From positions 155,980,454 through 156,044,453 of the forward strand of contig NC_081405.1 of assembly GCF_030272615.1 (NCBI RefSeq): a stretch of 64,000 nt of DNA, in the 5' to 3' direction. Under the pieces are notes generated by a model. It saw nothing but the letters and a program-made list of their open reading frames with translations. It had not been told where the DNA came from and made no database searches. Source of the stretch: Cryptomeria japonica. Lineage: Eukaryota; Streptophyta; Pinopsida; Cupressales; Cupressaceae. Shown piece after piece: positions 22,550 through 32,421 of this stretch; the first letter of the stretch is position 1; every line of letters starts with the position of its first letter. A program made the translations under genes and the position numbers.

Positions 22550-23645
22550 TCCCTACTTACATTCATAAAATCTATGTCTGGTTTCTCCATACTTGAAACA
22601 TCTTCCTGGAAATTCTTTGCTGCTATTTCCACTCCCTTTCCTCTGTGTTTTCCGATCCAGTTCTTTATTCCACTTAGGTTTTGATTCTTCTTCAGCATTT
22701 TGCTTCTCTATACTGATCTACCCCTTGAATCTCTCCTTCTCTGTAGGGTTATTCTACTATCTTCTTCTCACCTTCTCCTTAGTCTTCAAAGTATACTAGT
22801 AAGCTTCCTCAACTGTGGAAATATTCAACATACTCATTTCATCCTGAATGTTAAATGCAAGTCCATTTATGTACCTTGCCATGTTTTCTCTATCCAACTC
22901 TCTATGTCCAGATCAGATCATTACTTTGTAGAACTCCTCAGTATACTCTTTCACAATCATGTTTCTCTGCTTCAAGTTCTGCAAATTCTTGAACAACTCC
23001 AAATCATAGTCTCCCAGAATGAATTTAGCCTTCAATCTCACTACCATTTGTCTCCATTGGGTGATATTCATTTCACCATTCTCCACTCTATCTCTCTATA
23101 ACTCTTTCCACCATAAGGCAACATGCCCTTTCAATTTAGTTTGTGCCAACCTAACCCTCTACAGATCCTTAACAACCTCAAATTCAAAGTAGTCATGCAA
23201 CTCTCCGATCTAATCAATCAAGTCCTCCAGATTCAGCATCCCGAAATTTTTTGAAACCTCAACTTTATGTATTTTACTTGCTTGTTCCACTGCTCTTAGA
23301 AATATTTCTTCTCTTCTATCTTCTGGTCCTTCAGCCTCTTCCGCCTCAAGCTCTTCTCCAACTTCTTCCTATTCATCCTTAGACTCTGGATTCCTCCGTA
23401 AGCTAGCCAATGCTTTCCAGATCTCGTTCCTCATCTCATTCTTGAAATCCTCCATCACCTACTCTACCCTCTGGGGGTTCATTGTTCTAGGTGACATCTA
23501 CTCCCTTTCTCCAGTGAACTACCTCAACTCGACGATCTGACTACCGATTTCAATTGCCTCACACTCGGAAATCTATTGAACACACTCGTAGCCTACCTCC
23601 ACTCGATGATCTATTCACCCAAAGGAATGCCTCAAGGTTCACAAC
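22550..23645 (-). pseudogene. gag remnant of B2
   Basis: Copy of the B1 gag remnant with the same damaged zinc knuckle and additional stops. Between 23150 and 23230 further substitutions put stops into the piece that is still open in B1. Confidence 0.75.
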
Positions 23646-23647
23646 TA

Positions 23648-23659
23648 GCTCTGATACCA
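23648..23659 (-). other. Primer binding site of B2
   Basis: Minus strand TGGTATCAGAGC, as in B1. Confidence 0.88.
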
Positions 23660-23664
23660 CTTGG

Positions 23665-24398
23665 TGCAGCCATAATCTGGTGAGTCCTCAAAGAGAACAA
23701 ACCAGATCATGCAACAAGAGTAACACAATGGAAGAAAGGACAACACATTGAAAAATAATAGAATCAGATTTCTGCATCACCATAAATTCATCATAGATCA
23801 TCCGGCAATCTATCAGTTACATGCAGGCTAACAAGCCAGATTACAACCGGCAACCAACCGGTTATAGGCAAGCCAGGATACAATCCATCTGGATCTCTAA
23901 GGGACCTCCGAATTATCAATCATGTAACTAGGAACTCATAAACGTCTCCTGCCTACAAAAGATCTCATATTGTTATACTCTCCAAAACATATTTGGGTTG
24001 GCCACAAAAGATTACATTTACCAAGATAGGAAAATGAAATGTGTAAATAGGTCGGTCCTAAGAATGAAAGGAAATCCCTTTGAAAAAGAACAACCAAGGA
24101 GCACAGATCAATAGGAAGGTCAGCCAAGGACTCAGGATCATCGAGCAAGACCCCAAATAGATCCACACACCGAGAGATCACTCTGCACGAGAAGAAATCA
24201 ACAAATAGTCGTTAAGCCCAAAAACTGCTCCAGGAACCTAAAAAAGTTAAACCAAAAGCAACATCTCATTGGTAAAGAACCCAAAAGGACTGAAAATCTA
24301 TAATTAAGTAGAAGAACACGTGTGGAAACTGAAAATCTGATCCGCAATGAAAAGCAACCAACTACCGGAAGAAAACAAAAACAAAAACACTGAACTTG
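23665..24398 (-). repeat. Right (5') LTR of B2, outer end missing
   Basis: Starts TGCAGCCATAATCTGG and matches the left LTR until TGAACTTG, with the same truncation as B1. Confidence 0.78.
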
Positions 24399-25259
24399 TA
24401 AAGGCAAGCAATTTCAAACAAACCCTAGCTATGGTCATACTAAGTCTATCAATGGTAAGAGAAAAATGGTTTGTATGTCTTCTTAGAACAACCGTACAAT
24501 TTCCCTCCCCCCTCCTATTGACCTATCTGACAGTGAGCCTACTAAAGACAAGATCACCAACTCCTTATGTGAGTGCAAGTGACCTAGGCTAGCCAAATTA
24601 TCCGTGACAACCAAAATTGTTGAGGCCATTGAGAATTCTCCCCCAAAAGAGAAGAGTAATGATGAATTTGAGGATTCTACCTTCAATGAAACTGGTTTTG
24701 CAAGCAATGAGGAAACTCAAGATGACCCCTTGAATCTGGTTCTAGAGGACTCTCTATCCCATTGACCCTCAATGGAAAAATAACTAAACAAAGCTTTGGA
24801 AGGGATACATAATATTAAGGATTATGGGGATGATGATGTTTGGATGTTGAAGGAGACTTAAGGAATGCTATGATTTGTAGATGATTGTTGCGATGGTTCA
24901 AGACCTCGGTGCAAAAGTGGAGAACCTAGAGACACCTCAAAATTTCTTGGGATGTGAAAGAAATAGGGATTGGATTAGGAAGTTGGACAACGAATATCTA
25001 GGACCTGATAAAAATCAATTATTGCTTGATGCAAAAATGTGTTATGCTAGTTGTGGAAATTGTGAAAAAGATCAAGAGAAAGAAGAAGAGGAAAGGCCCT
25101 ACTATGATAGAGAGAGAAAGGACAAAGGGAAATAAGAACAATGACCTTCTTCTATGGGAGGAGGTATTAACAGACATGATCAATAATTTGAGCTATTTAG
25201 TTTAGTTCCCCTTATAGTTTCTTTTGTTGTTGTTTAGTCCAAAGTGCTCTGCTAATTCA
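24399..25259 (+). other. Unclassified flank with broken reading frames
   Basis: 24534-25259 follows the second duplication unit and has no copy elsewhere in the window. Plus-strand translation gives charged stretches such as KIVEAIENSPPKEKSNDEFE and an 84-codon piece at 24881-25135 (VENLETPQNFLGCERNRDW, ending in the acidic-basic DQEKEEEERPYYDRERKDKG). It looks like the remains of one coding sequence with several stops, possibly from a retroelement, but I do not recognise a domain. Confidence 0.4.
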
Positions 25260-25603
25260 ATGATCAAATTATTGGAAGCCAAACACTTTAATTAAAAGAG
25301 CATATCTACCTAGATGCCAAGAAAATCATGAAGACCAAGTGACCATTAATATGAATTTGGAGTTTGGGATATGTGCAAAAGGCCAAATATTTAACACTTT
25401 CACAAGGATTAAAACATAAAGGAATGAGAGAAGGTTATATTGTGATATCTCAAATTTGTAATCTAGATAGAGTGCCTTGAAAAAGATATATGAGCAAAAA
25501 ACAAGGATGGTAAAGGCGCAAGACATGAGCCCTAGTTGAAGTATCTCTTGTTGATTATTGATTATTAAGGCTTCCAAATGTTGTAAAGAGTTAGAATGTT
25601 AGA
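25260..25603 (+). repeat. Third, diverged copy of the host-like sequence, with the empty solo-LTR site
   Basis: Aligns by eye to 10780-11020 followed directly by 12086-12150. The insertion point of the solo LTRs reads GGATGGTAAAGGCGCAAGAC here, with a single GTAA and no LTR. The copy is much more diverged than the two tandem units are from each other. Confidence 0.85.
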
Positions 25604-25639
25604 TTATATCTTTAGTATTTATCTTAACGAGAGTGAAAA

Positions 25640-25829
25640 TAATGTTGATGTAAAGATTTTGCAAATAAAATGTGTATTCGTAAAAAAAATGTGAACGAGT
25701 ATAATATAGTTAGGACAATTTCACAAATGAAGCATGTGTAATCTAAAATATTTCTTTATTTTAGTGATAAGAAACATAATGGGGAAAGAATGATTTCATA
25801 AATGATACACATGCAATCTTTAATAAAAT
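25640..25829 (+). repeat. Minisatellite, left part, interrupted by element C
   Basis: Repeats of roughly 60-80 bp built on TTCACAAATGAAGCATGTG-TAATCT and TTTATTTTAGTGATAAGAAAC. The array continues at 33643 after the retrotransposon. Confidence 0.8.
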
Positions 25830-27050
25830 TGTAAAGCGGAAAATCGCGATCGAACCCTAGTTGCTCTCCCCTCTTCCAACTCCAAGGAGAGAGAAGGGAG
25901 ATTCACTAGGGTTGATGGTTTGCACTTAGGGGAGAGACTTTACATTCAAAAGAGGGGTTGAAACCCACAAGATCCAATCCCACATAATGCAAGATTGGAT
26001 GCTAAATGCGTTTCAAGGGTTATGACAGCAAGGCTACCCTCTTTTGTAAAGAATGTGCATAGAAGAATTAAGCTAGGAATGCATAGAAAGTGACAAAGAT
26101 TCGCTTTATAAACTGAGATAGGAATACAGTATGAAGCTGCAGACCTGGAATTAGCAGTAAAATGTCGATACGGCGCTGTCCTGCAAATTTGAGCAAAAGT
26201 TGTCGGGACGATGGCGCCCGGCGCCACGATCCTCCGAAAAATCCGCAAAACGAAGGGGGATCTGTTCGTCTCTGTACAAGGATTCCAGATCTTCAATTTC
26301 AGCCGTGTACCTGCAACCTACACACAGAAAAGTGAAGACGATTGGGGGGTTAGGGATTAGGGGTTTGCCATTAGGTCAAACCCCGGTTTTGGAATTAACC
26401 AAGAAATGAGCAAGTGCTGTGAATGTAAATGACTGTAAAACAAGTACTAATACCTTGTTCTAAGGATGTTTGTATACTTATGTGCGAAGGTTTAGATGTT
26501 GTTGTTTGTTGTATGTTGTAGTAGTATGTAGTAAGTGATCTCCTCTTCAATGGTTGAATCCTTGTCTTGAATGCAACACTTAGCCTTGAATGGAGACTTG
26601 AAATGATCAATTGCTTGAAGGAATGCTTGAATGCTTGAGTATAATTTCCATGCCTTTTCCATCATATCGAATGAAAGGGGAAAATGTAGTTTATATACTT
26701 GCCAATTAGGGTTAATAGACTGATTTTCCCGACCTTAGGCCGACCAGGAAAGATAATTTTCCAATTTGCAAACATAAAGACCCGAAGTCCAAAAGAGACC
26801 GGGCCCAAAATAGGACCCAGGGACCAGGACGCTGGGCGCCATGGTCCTGAAGGACCATGGCGCTGGGCGCTCTGGTCCCACCTCCCGGGACAACAGGGTG
26901 CAAAGGAGGTTTAGGCCAGGGTGCAAGAAAATGCAGTTTTCAGTGTCATAATCAGGTTTCGGGGTCTCCATTCAGGTTGCGTGTTGCGTCACCATCGTGA
27001 AGACCCAAATGCGGTCGAAATTGCAAGTGTCACAATTTTAGGACGCTACA
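25830..27050 (-). repeat. 3' LTR of element C
   Basis: Plus strand TGTAAAGCGG..GACGCTACA. Contains a 13-bp perfect inverted repeat with a two-base loop (GCGCCATGGTCCT / AGGACCATGGCGC) at about 26837-26864 and a second GC-rich imperfect palindrome near 26205-26235. Confidence 0.92.
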
Positions 27051-27063
27051 TTTAGCCCCCACT
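27051..27063 (-). other. Polypurine tract of element C
   Basis: Minus strand AGTGGGGGCTAAA, directly upstream of the 3' LTR, the usual primer for plus-strand DNA synthesis. Confidence 0.8.
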
Positions 27064-27794
27064 TTAGCGGGAGTATGTATGCTCATACTTCCGGTAAAGT
27101 ACAAGGAAACAACATTGAAAGACTTTCACCACGTTAAGGAGGCAAGATACACCAAGCCCCCAGTGGACTAAGGATCTTACGACTTCGATTGACAAAGTAA
27201 AAGGGAAGATCGTGAGGGAGAACCATGATTGTCAGTAGTAAGGTTCCCTCACTATGAGTCATGCAAGAAAGATATCAAAAATTTTCAAGGCAAAGCTAAA
27301 TTTGTCAAGAAATTTTCAAGTATCTTGAAAAGATATGAACGGGATGTATGCCCCCCTACATTAAAGCGATCGCACACGCCTCACCGGGGGTGATTGTTTT
27401 AATGTAGTGATACACATAAGAAATGAGAAAGGAAAGGAGCACGTTATCGCAAGGATTTAGCCCCCAAGTGTGAGATAAACCCAAGGATAATAGACACAAA
27501 ACACAAAGCACAAGGTGACTTTGCTTTCCTCGGGGTCAGTATGCTGTATGATAATTCATGTATATATATCATATGTATGTATGCATAATTGTTCTTCATT
27601 CCCCAATCAAGGAAGGTCACCTAGAAGAAGGGAACACATGTGTCTTTTGAGTCAAGATGAGAGAGATCGAGAGATCTCAATGCTTTGCATCATCCTCAAG
27701 TAGACAACACCAAGGACAACAAATAGAAGAATGAGAATAACGTATAGAAGAAGTAACACAAGAGAGGAGGAGAGAATCTGCTATGCTAATGTAA
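27064..27794. other. Non-coding 3' region of element C
   Basis: No open frame of note between the Gag stop and the polypurine tract; RT and integrase are simply missing. Confidence 0.75.
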
Positions 27795-30700
27795 CTAGTC
27801 TAGCACGTCATCTACCCCCCGATCTTGCTGATCAATGTTTCGGGAAGGTAGGGAACACGCTAGAGGAGGAACATCCAACACAGCAGATGGAGCTATCACA
27901 AGATCCAAACAAGGGCTATGTTCATATCCCAAGCCGCGGTGTTTTTGTCTAGGAGCTAGGATAAGTGCTTTAGAAAATTCATTAGATAAATGGTTATCAA
28001 TATCAACAAGTTCATATTCACTGTCAGAAGCAAGAGAAGTAGCATTTTCATCATGAATAACATTTTCATCTATATCATCATCAAGATTTATAAAAATAGG
28101 ATCTTTAACTCGCACAGGATCAAGACCATCATGCATCTTATGTTTAGGAGATCTCGGCTCAATCGTCGGTTGAGGAGAAAATGGAATAATGCTTGTTGAA
28201 GGTGTTTTTGGAGATTGCAAAGTTTGAGAAGCAGCTGCCTGAGCTCTAAGACGACGCTTTCGTCGGCGTTCACGTGCAAAACGATTTCGTCTAGTCTTAG
28301 TTGGAAGTGAAGAAGATTGAGGAGGAGGAATGTTCTCATCCTTATCACTTGGGTGTTTAGGTTGTGGTCTCTTAGGCTGGATAATAGGAGAAGAAGAAGG
28401 TCTCTTCTCTCTATAAAAAGAAGGAGGAGGAACTCCTCCATATAAGGGAGGAATATTTGGTTTAGGAAGGAGACCAATTCCATCATGACGAGGAGGTATA
28501 GGTCTACTTTTAGGAAGTTTATTAGGCATAGACATAGTCACATCCATAGGGATGGGTTGGGAATCTTCTTGAGGAAAGACATTAGTTTTATCTTTCAAAG
28601 GAAGAACTTCCTTCTCAAGAATGATAGGGATATCAAGTTTAGGTGTTCTAGGTTCACTTAGAGATAGGATCATATCTGTTTTCCACTTTTGATAAGATTT
28701 GAAAAGATGATCACTTCGCGGAGGAAGAGATTGGAATTGTTTAGGCCAAAAGTAATCAATAGGAACGCTAGAAGCTCTTTCAGCTAGTTTAAAGAGACTA
28801 TGATTGATAGTAACAACTTCACCATTATGGGGAAATTTCAAGCACTTATGAATAGGAGAAGCAATAGCTTTCATGGAAGATAGCCAAGGATAGCCAAGCT
28901 TCACGCAAAATTGTTCGGATGAAGGAATAATAGCAAAGTTCACATCAAGGGATTTGTTATGGACCTCAATAGGCAATGTAATAGAACCAATTGCAGGAGA
29001 AGAAAATGCATCAAATAGTTTCACAATCACATCTGTTTTGTCATATATCACATGATTCAATTGCAAAGTAAAAAGAAATTCTTTAGTAATAACATTAACC
29101 ATGCACGAAGGATCAATAAGCACTCCATGGCAAGGTGTATTCTTGACTTTTGCAACTATGTATAAAGGACCATCAGGTGCCCTAATGGTTTCAGTGGAAT
29201 CAAATGTGATGGAAGGTTCTTTAGGGTTTTCTTGCTGCTCTACAAAGTTAATCACATTCGGAGTCATAGACACAAGACCATCAGATGAAAAAGAGGAATC
29301 ATTAGTCTCAATCGCATTAGAGGTATGAGAAGGTAATGGATCAATGAAAATCTGAAGATTTTGATTAGGAGGAGCTACAAATGTATTGCCTTTATCATTC
29401 ACTCCAGAAACAGAAATAGTATTATTATCAATCAAATCTTGAATTTTACCCTTTAAAGAAAAACATTTTTCAGTATCATGCCCAGGCTGACGATGAAATT
29501 GACAAAAAGCTTTGTTATCAAAATAAGGTGAAGTAATCTTTGCAGGATCAATTTGCCTTATAGGAGGAAGAGTAAGCACATTTTGTTTCAATAACTTATT
29601 CATAATACTATGCAATGATTCATTCAAAGGAGTATACTTTCTTTCTTTCTTGAAAAATTTAGAAATAGGAGGCACACCTGATGCTGCATTCACATTGTTG
29701 TTGATGATGTTTTCATTGAATTTGATGGAATCTCTGTTCGGTTTAAACTTTCCAAATGGTTGTTGACTGCTATCACCCTTATCACTCGGAGCCATAGGAT
29801 GTGATTGTTCCATTTGACTCACAGTCAGTTGATAATTGTGAAGAGTTGCACACAACTGTTGGAAAGAAGTAAAATCAGAAAACAGAAGTTTGTCTCGGAT
29901 ATCTTTTTGTAAATTAGAAATAAAGATTCTTTGAATATCATTGTCAGGCACTGGAAAAGAAATTTGAGCATACAAATGCTTATATCTACCAATGAAATCA
30001 GTCACTGTTTCTTTAACACCTTGTTTACAATGCATTAAATCAATCAAAGTAACTTTAGGGCTTATATTGTTTTGAAATTGTTGAATGAAAGCATTTGCAA
30101 GTTGTTCAAAAGAAGTAATAGAATAAGAAGGCAACGAGCAATACCATTGTAGGGCTTTGTCTCTTAATGTTCTAGTGAACAGTTTTGCAAGCAACCTTTG
30201 GTCATAAGCAAAATCGGTACATATTGTTTGAAAGGTCTTAACATGTGTTAGAGGATCACCCTTACCATTATAAAGCTCCAAATGTGGAATTTCAACATGT
30301 TTAGGGGGAATAGCTCGAACAATGTCAAGAGAAAGTGGGCTCGCAACATCAAATGTGGGCACACTAAACTTAGATTGATTCATAGAGGCAATTTGTTGCT
30401 GTAAAGAAGAGACAGTTTGTGCAAGATTGTTAATGGTCGCTTCGGTCGAAGAGTTCATATTAGACGTGTTAGATTGTGATGGAGGTGTTATGTTATTGAA
30501 AGAAGGTAAAGAGTAAGGTGGTGGGACCCTATGATAATTAGTCATAGGAGATGATTGGACAGGAGGAACACTACAAGGAGGAATGGAATGGTTAAATGAA
30601 TTGCCCCCTTGCGTCATGTTTATTTGCGGAGATGTAATAGGAACACTCATTGAAGGAATGAAAGAAGAAGTCAGATTGAATGAAGGGATAGGGTTAATTG

Positions 30701-31148
30701 AAGAAGAGGGATTTCCCCCATGACTAGTGATCATAGGGGGAATGTCTTGTATAGAAGTAGCCATTATGTTTGATGTAAAGGTAGGTATGCTAGCAATAGA
30801 AGTTGTCAAAGGAATAGAATGATTGACTTGTGTAGGAGGTTGTGTATAACCTAAAGATTCGGCACAGCTCTTCATAGGCATCACATTCGAATCCACAATG
30901 TGTGCAATACCACGCAAAATATCAATTCCATTCTTATCACTTTGAAGCATATGTTTTAGACCCTCAATTAAAGGAAGAGCTTGACTATCGGGATACTCAT
31001 GAGACATCCATTGGTGAAAATCGTCAAATTGATTATCCAATTTCGAAAGTTGTTCTACAGAAACCTCATGGAGAGCTTCTTCATCATTAGGAGGATTAGA
31101 GGAATTACCCATATCCTCGTTAAAAAGGCTATTCAAATTAGGTTCCAT
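27795..31148 (-). CDS. Gag-like polyprotein with a degenerate protease domain (element C)
   Basis: 1117 codons without interruption, starting at a true ATG about 1.25 kb after the primer site. The N-terminus to about residue 270 is Pro-, Ser- and Asn-rich. The Gag core lies at about 285-440 (HVEIPHLELYNGKGDPLTHV, ALQWYCSLPSYSITSFEQLA, FIGRYKHLYAQISFPV). A knuckle-like CQFHRQPGHDTEKC is near residue 543, preceded by ERKYTPLNESLHS; both match element E. A protease-like fold follows (VLIDPSCMVNVITKEF near 675, then LGYPWLSSMKAIASPIHKCL), but the catalytic Asp-Gly/Ser-Gly has become Asp-Pro-Ser, so it should not cleave. The C-terminus is Pro-rich with a strongly basic NLS-like run (RRNRFARERRRKRRLR, about 950-965). 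Probably packages element RNA. Confidence 0.88.
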   Translation of the reverse strand: MEPNLNSLFNEDMGNSSNPPNDEEALHEVSVEQLSKLDNQFDDFHQWMSHEYPDSQALPLIEGLKHMLQSDKNGIDILRGIAHIVDSNVMPMKSCAESLGYTQPPTQVNHSIPLTTSIASIPTFTSNIMATSIQDIPPMITSHGGNPSSSINPIPSFNLTSSFIPSMSVPITSPQINMTQGGNSFNHSIPPCSVPPVQSSPMTNYHRVPPPYSLPSFNNITPPSQSNTSNMNSSTEATINNLAQTVSSLQQQIASMNQSKFSVPTFDVASPLSLDIVRAIPPKHVEIPHLELYNGKGDPLTHVKTFQTICTDFAYDQRLLAKLFTRTLRDKALQWYCSLPSYSITSFEQLANAFIQQFQNNISPKVTLIDLMHCKQGVKETVTDFIGRYKHLYAQISFPVPDNDIQRIFISNLQKDIRDKLLFSDFTSFQQLCATLHNYQLTVSQMEQSHPMAPSDKGDSSQQPFGKFKPNRDSIKFNENIINNNVNAASGVPPISKFFKKERKYTPLNESLHSIMNKLLKQNVLTLPPIRQIDPAKITSPYFDNKAFCQFHRQPGHDTEKCFSLKGKIQDLIDNNTISVSGVNDKGNTFVAPPNQNLQIFIDPLPSHTSNAIETNDSSFSSDGLVSMTPNVINFVEQQENPKEPSITFDSTETIRAPDGPLYIVAKVKNTPCHGVLIDPSCMVNVITKEFLFTLQLNHVIYDKTDVIVKLFDAFSSPAIGSITLPIEVHNKSLDVNFAIIPSSEQFCVKLGYPWLSSMKAIASPIHKCLKFPHNGEVVTINHSLFKLAERASSVPIDYFWPKQFQSLPPRSDHLFKSYQKWKTDMILSLSEPRTPKLDIPIILEKEVLPLKDKTNVFPQEDSQPIPMDVTMSMPNKLPKSRPIPPRHDGIGLLPKPNIPPLYGGVPPPSFYREKRPSSSPIIQPKRPQPKHPSDKDENIPPPQSSSLPTKTRRNRFARERRRKRRLRAQAAASQTLQSPKTPSTSIIPFSPQPTIEPRSPKHKMHDGLDPVRVKDPIFINLDDDIDENVIHDENATSLASDSEYELVDIDNHLSNEFSKALILAPRQKHRGLGYEHSPCLDLVIAPSAVLDVPPLACSLPSRNIDQQDRGVDDVLD

Positions 31149-32399
31149 CTCCTCAGTAGTTAAACCTCAGAAAGACTTAATTCTACGGCTTCGTCTAACG
31201 GGAATAGTGTAAGTAGGGCTTATTGTTGTCAAAACTCATGCACTAAAGAGAGAGAGAAGATTTTGAATTTAGAGGTAGCAATTTTCAGTAAAATCAGCCA
31301 ATCTTCTGGATTTAAGCTGTTAAATGCAATCATGACAGTCTCCCGAAATTTCAGAAAAAATGTCCGGGACCGTGGCGCTCGGAGTGCAACACGGTCCTTG
31401 CAAATTTTTTTGAAATTTGCAGGGATGAAAGGTATGATGATTTTAAAGCCAATCTGAAAAAATTGAGTGATTTTACGATCTGTAGATAGGCCAAATTAAA
31501 GTTGCAAATTCAAAATTGAACCCTATCAAGATTGTCGAAAAATGCAAAAATTTGAATTTTGAAAAAGAGAGGGAAACTGAAATTTTGAATTTTATGATTT
31601 TAGAAGGAATGTCAAGAGCAATGCAAATTTTGAAATTTAAAAATTGACTCAATTTCACGCAAAATTCAATTTTGAAAGCGGAAATCAAAGTTGTTGTAAT
31701 TAAGCACTTAATTTCAAAAGTCACAAATTGCAAAAATTTAAATAAAGCACTGAGATTTTCAATGAATGCAAACAAAATTTTCAGATTTAGGACAATGCGA
31801 ACACAATTTTGACACAAAATTTCAATTTCGATGATTTTTGAATGATTAGAAGCGTTAGTCCAAGCAATCACAAGACCAACTTTGACTGTAATTTTGAAGG
31901 TGTTAGAATTGATAAAATCAGCCAAAATTCTGGATTTTAGCAGGAAAATACAGTAAGATCTTGCTCCCGAAATTTCGAAAAAAATGTCGGGGACGATGGC
32001 GCTCGGAGTGCACACGGTCCTCGCAACTTTTTTCCAAATTTTCAGGGATGAAAGATATTGTGATTTTATTGCGGAATCCAAAGTTACAGCTGATTTGGAG
32101 ATGTTTTGATCAATGAAATTGTCGGACAAAGGTTGAATCAAGAGGGTTTCAAAAATTAGGGTTTTAACACTTAACCACTTAATTTTGAAAATTAAAGCAC
32201 AAATATGAATTGATAATTTGTCATAGAAGGGTAGATCTGAAGCAAGCATTAACATTTAGACATTTCACAAGCTTAATTACTAAAAAGAAAATTTAGGGTT
32301 TTTATGCAATTAACCTCTAAAATTTTGCAAAAGATCAAACATGGAAATGTAATCAAGGAATCCAATTTTCAGATCTAACTATGAATAATCAGAAAGGAT
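31149..32399 (-). other. Leader of element C with a duplicated module
   Basis: About 1.25 kb between primer site and gag. A module of about 160 bp occurs twice, at about 31288-31445 and 31911-32075, each with AAATCAGCCA, a CCCGAAATTTC stretch, GGCGCTCGGAGTGC and a CACGGTCCT box. The rest is A/T-rich. A 260-codon open frame on the same strand (31473-32255) is composed of Phe, Lys, Ile and Leu repeats and is not recognisable as a protein family. Confidence 0.7.
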
Positions 32400-32421
32400 G
32401 TTCACGTCGGGTTCACCAAAA
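32400..32421 (-). other. Primer binding site candidate of element C
   Basis: Minus strand begins TTTTGGTGAACCCGACGTG immediately inside the 5' LTR. The position and TGG start fit a primer site; I cannot name the tRNA. Confidence 0.6.

Larger units (their letters stand above)
19799..24398 (-). mobile_element. Truncated Ty3 derivative B2, duplicate of B1
   Basis: Colinear copy of B1 in the second duplication unit: left LTR 19799-21601 with the same TIR insertion, internal gag-protease, primer binding site and right LTR from 23665 with the same truncated end. It arose by segmental duplication and not by separate transposition, because the flanks and the TIR insertion are shared. Confidence 0.87.
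17195..24533 (+). repeat. Tandem segmental duplication, unit 2 (7339 bp)
   Basis: Second copy of the 9961-17194 unit. It is longer mainly because of an extra minisatellite period of about 105 bp near 19.5 kb and a small AT insertion inside the TIR element. It ends CTATCTGACAG and then continues into TGAGCCTACT, the apparent original right flank. Confidence 0.95.

Noticed and set aside
25946..26296. A 116-codon minus-strand frame in both LTRs of element C (also 32538-32888)
   Set aside because: It is duplicated only because the LTRs are; composition and lack of homology suggest chance.
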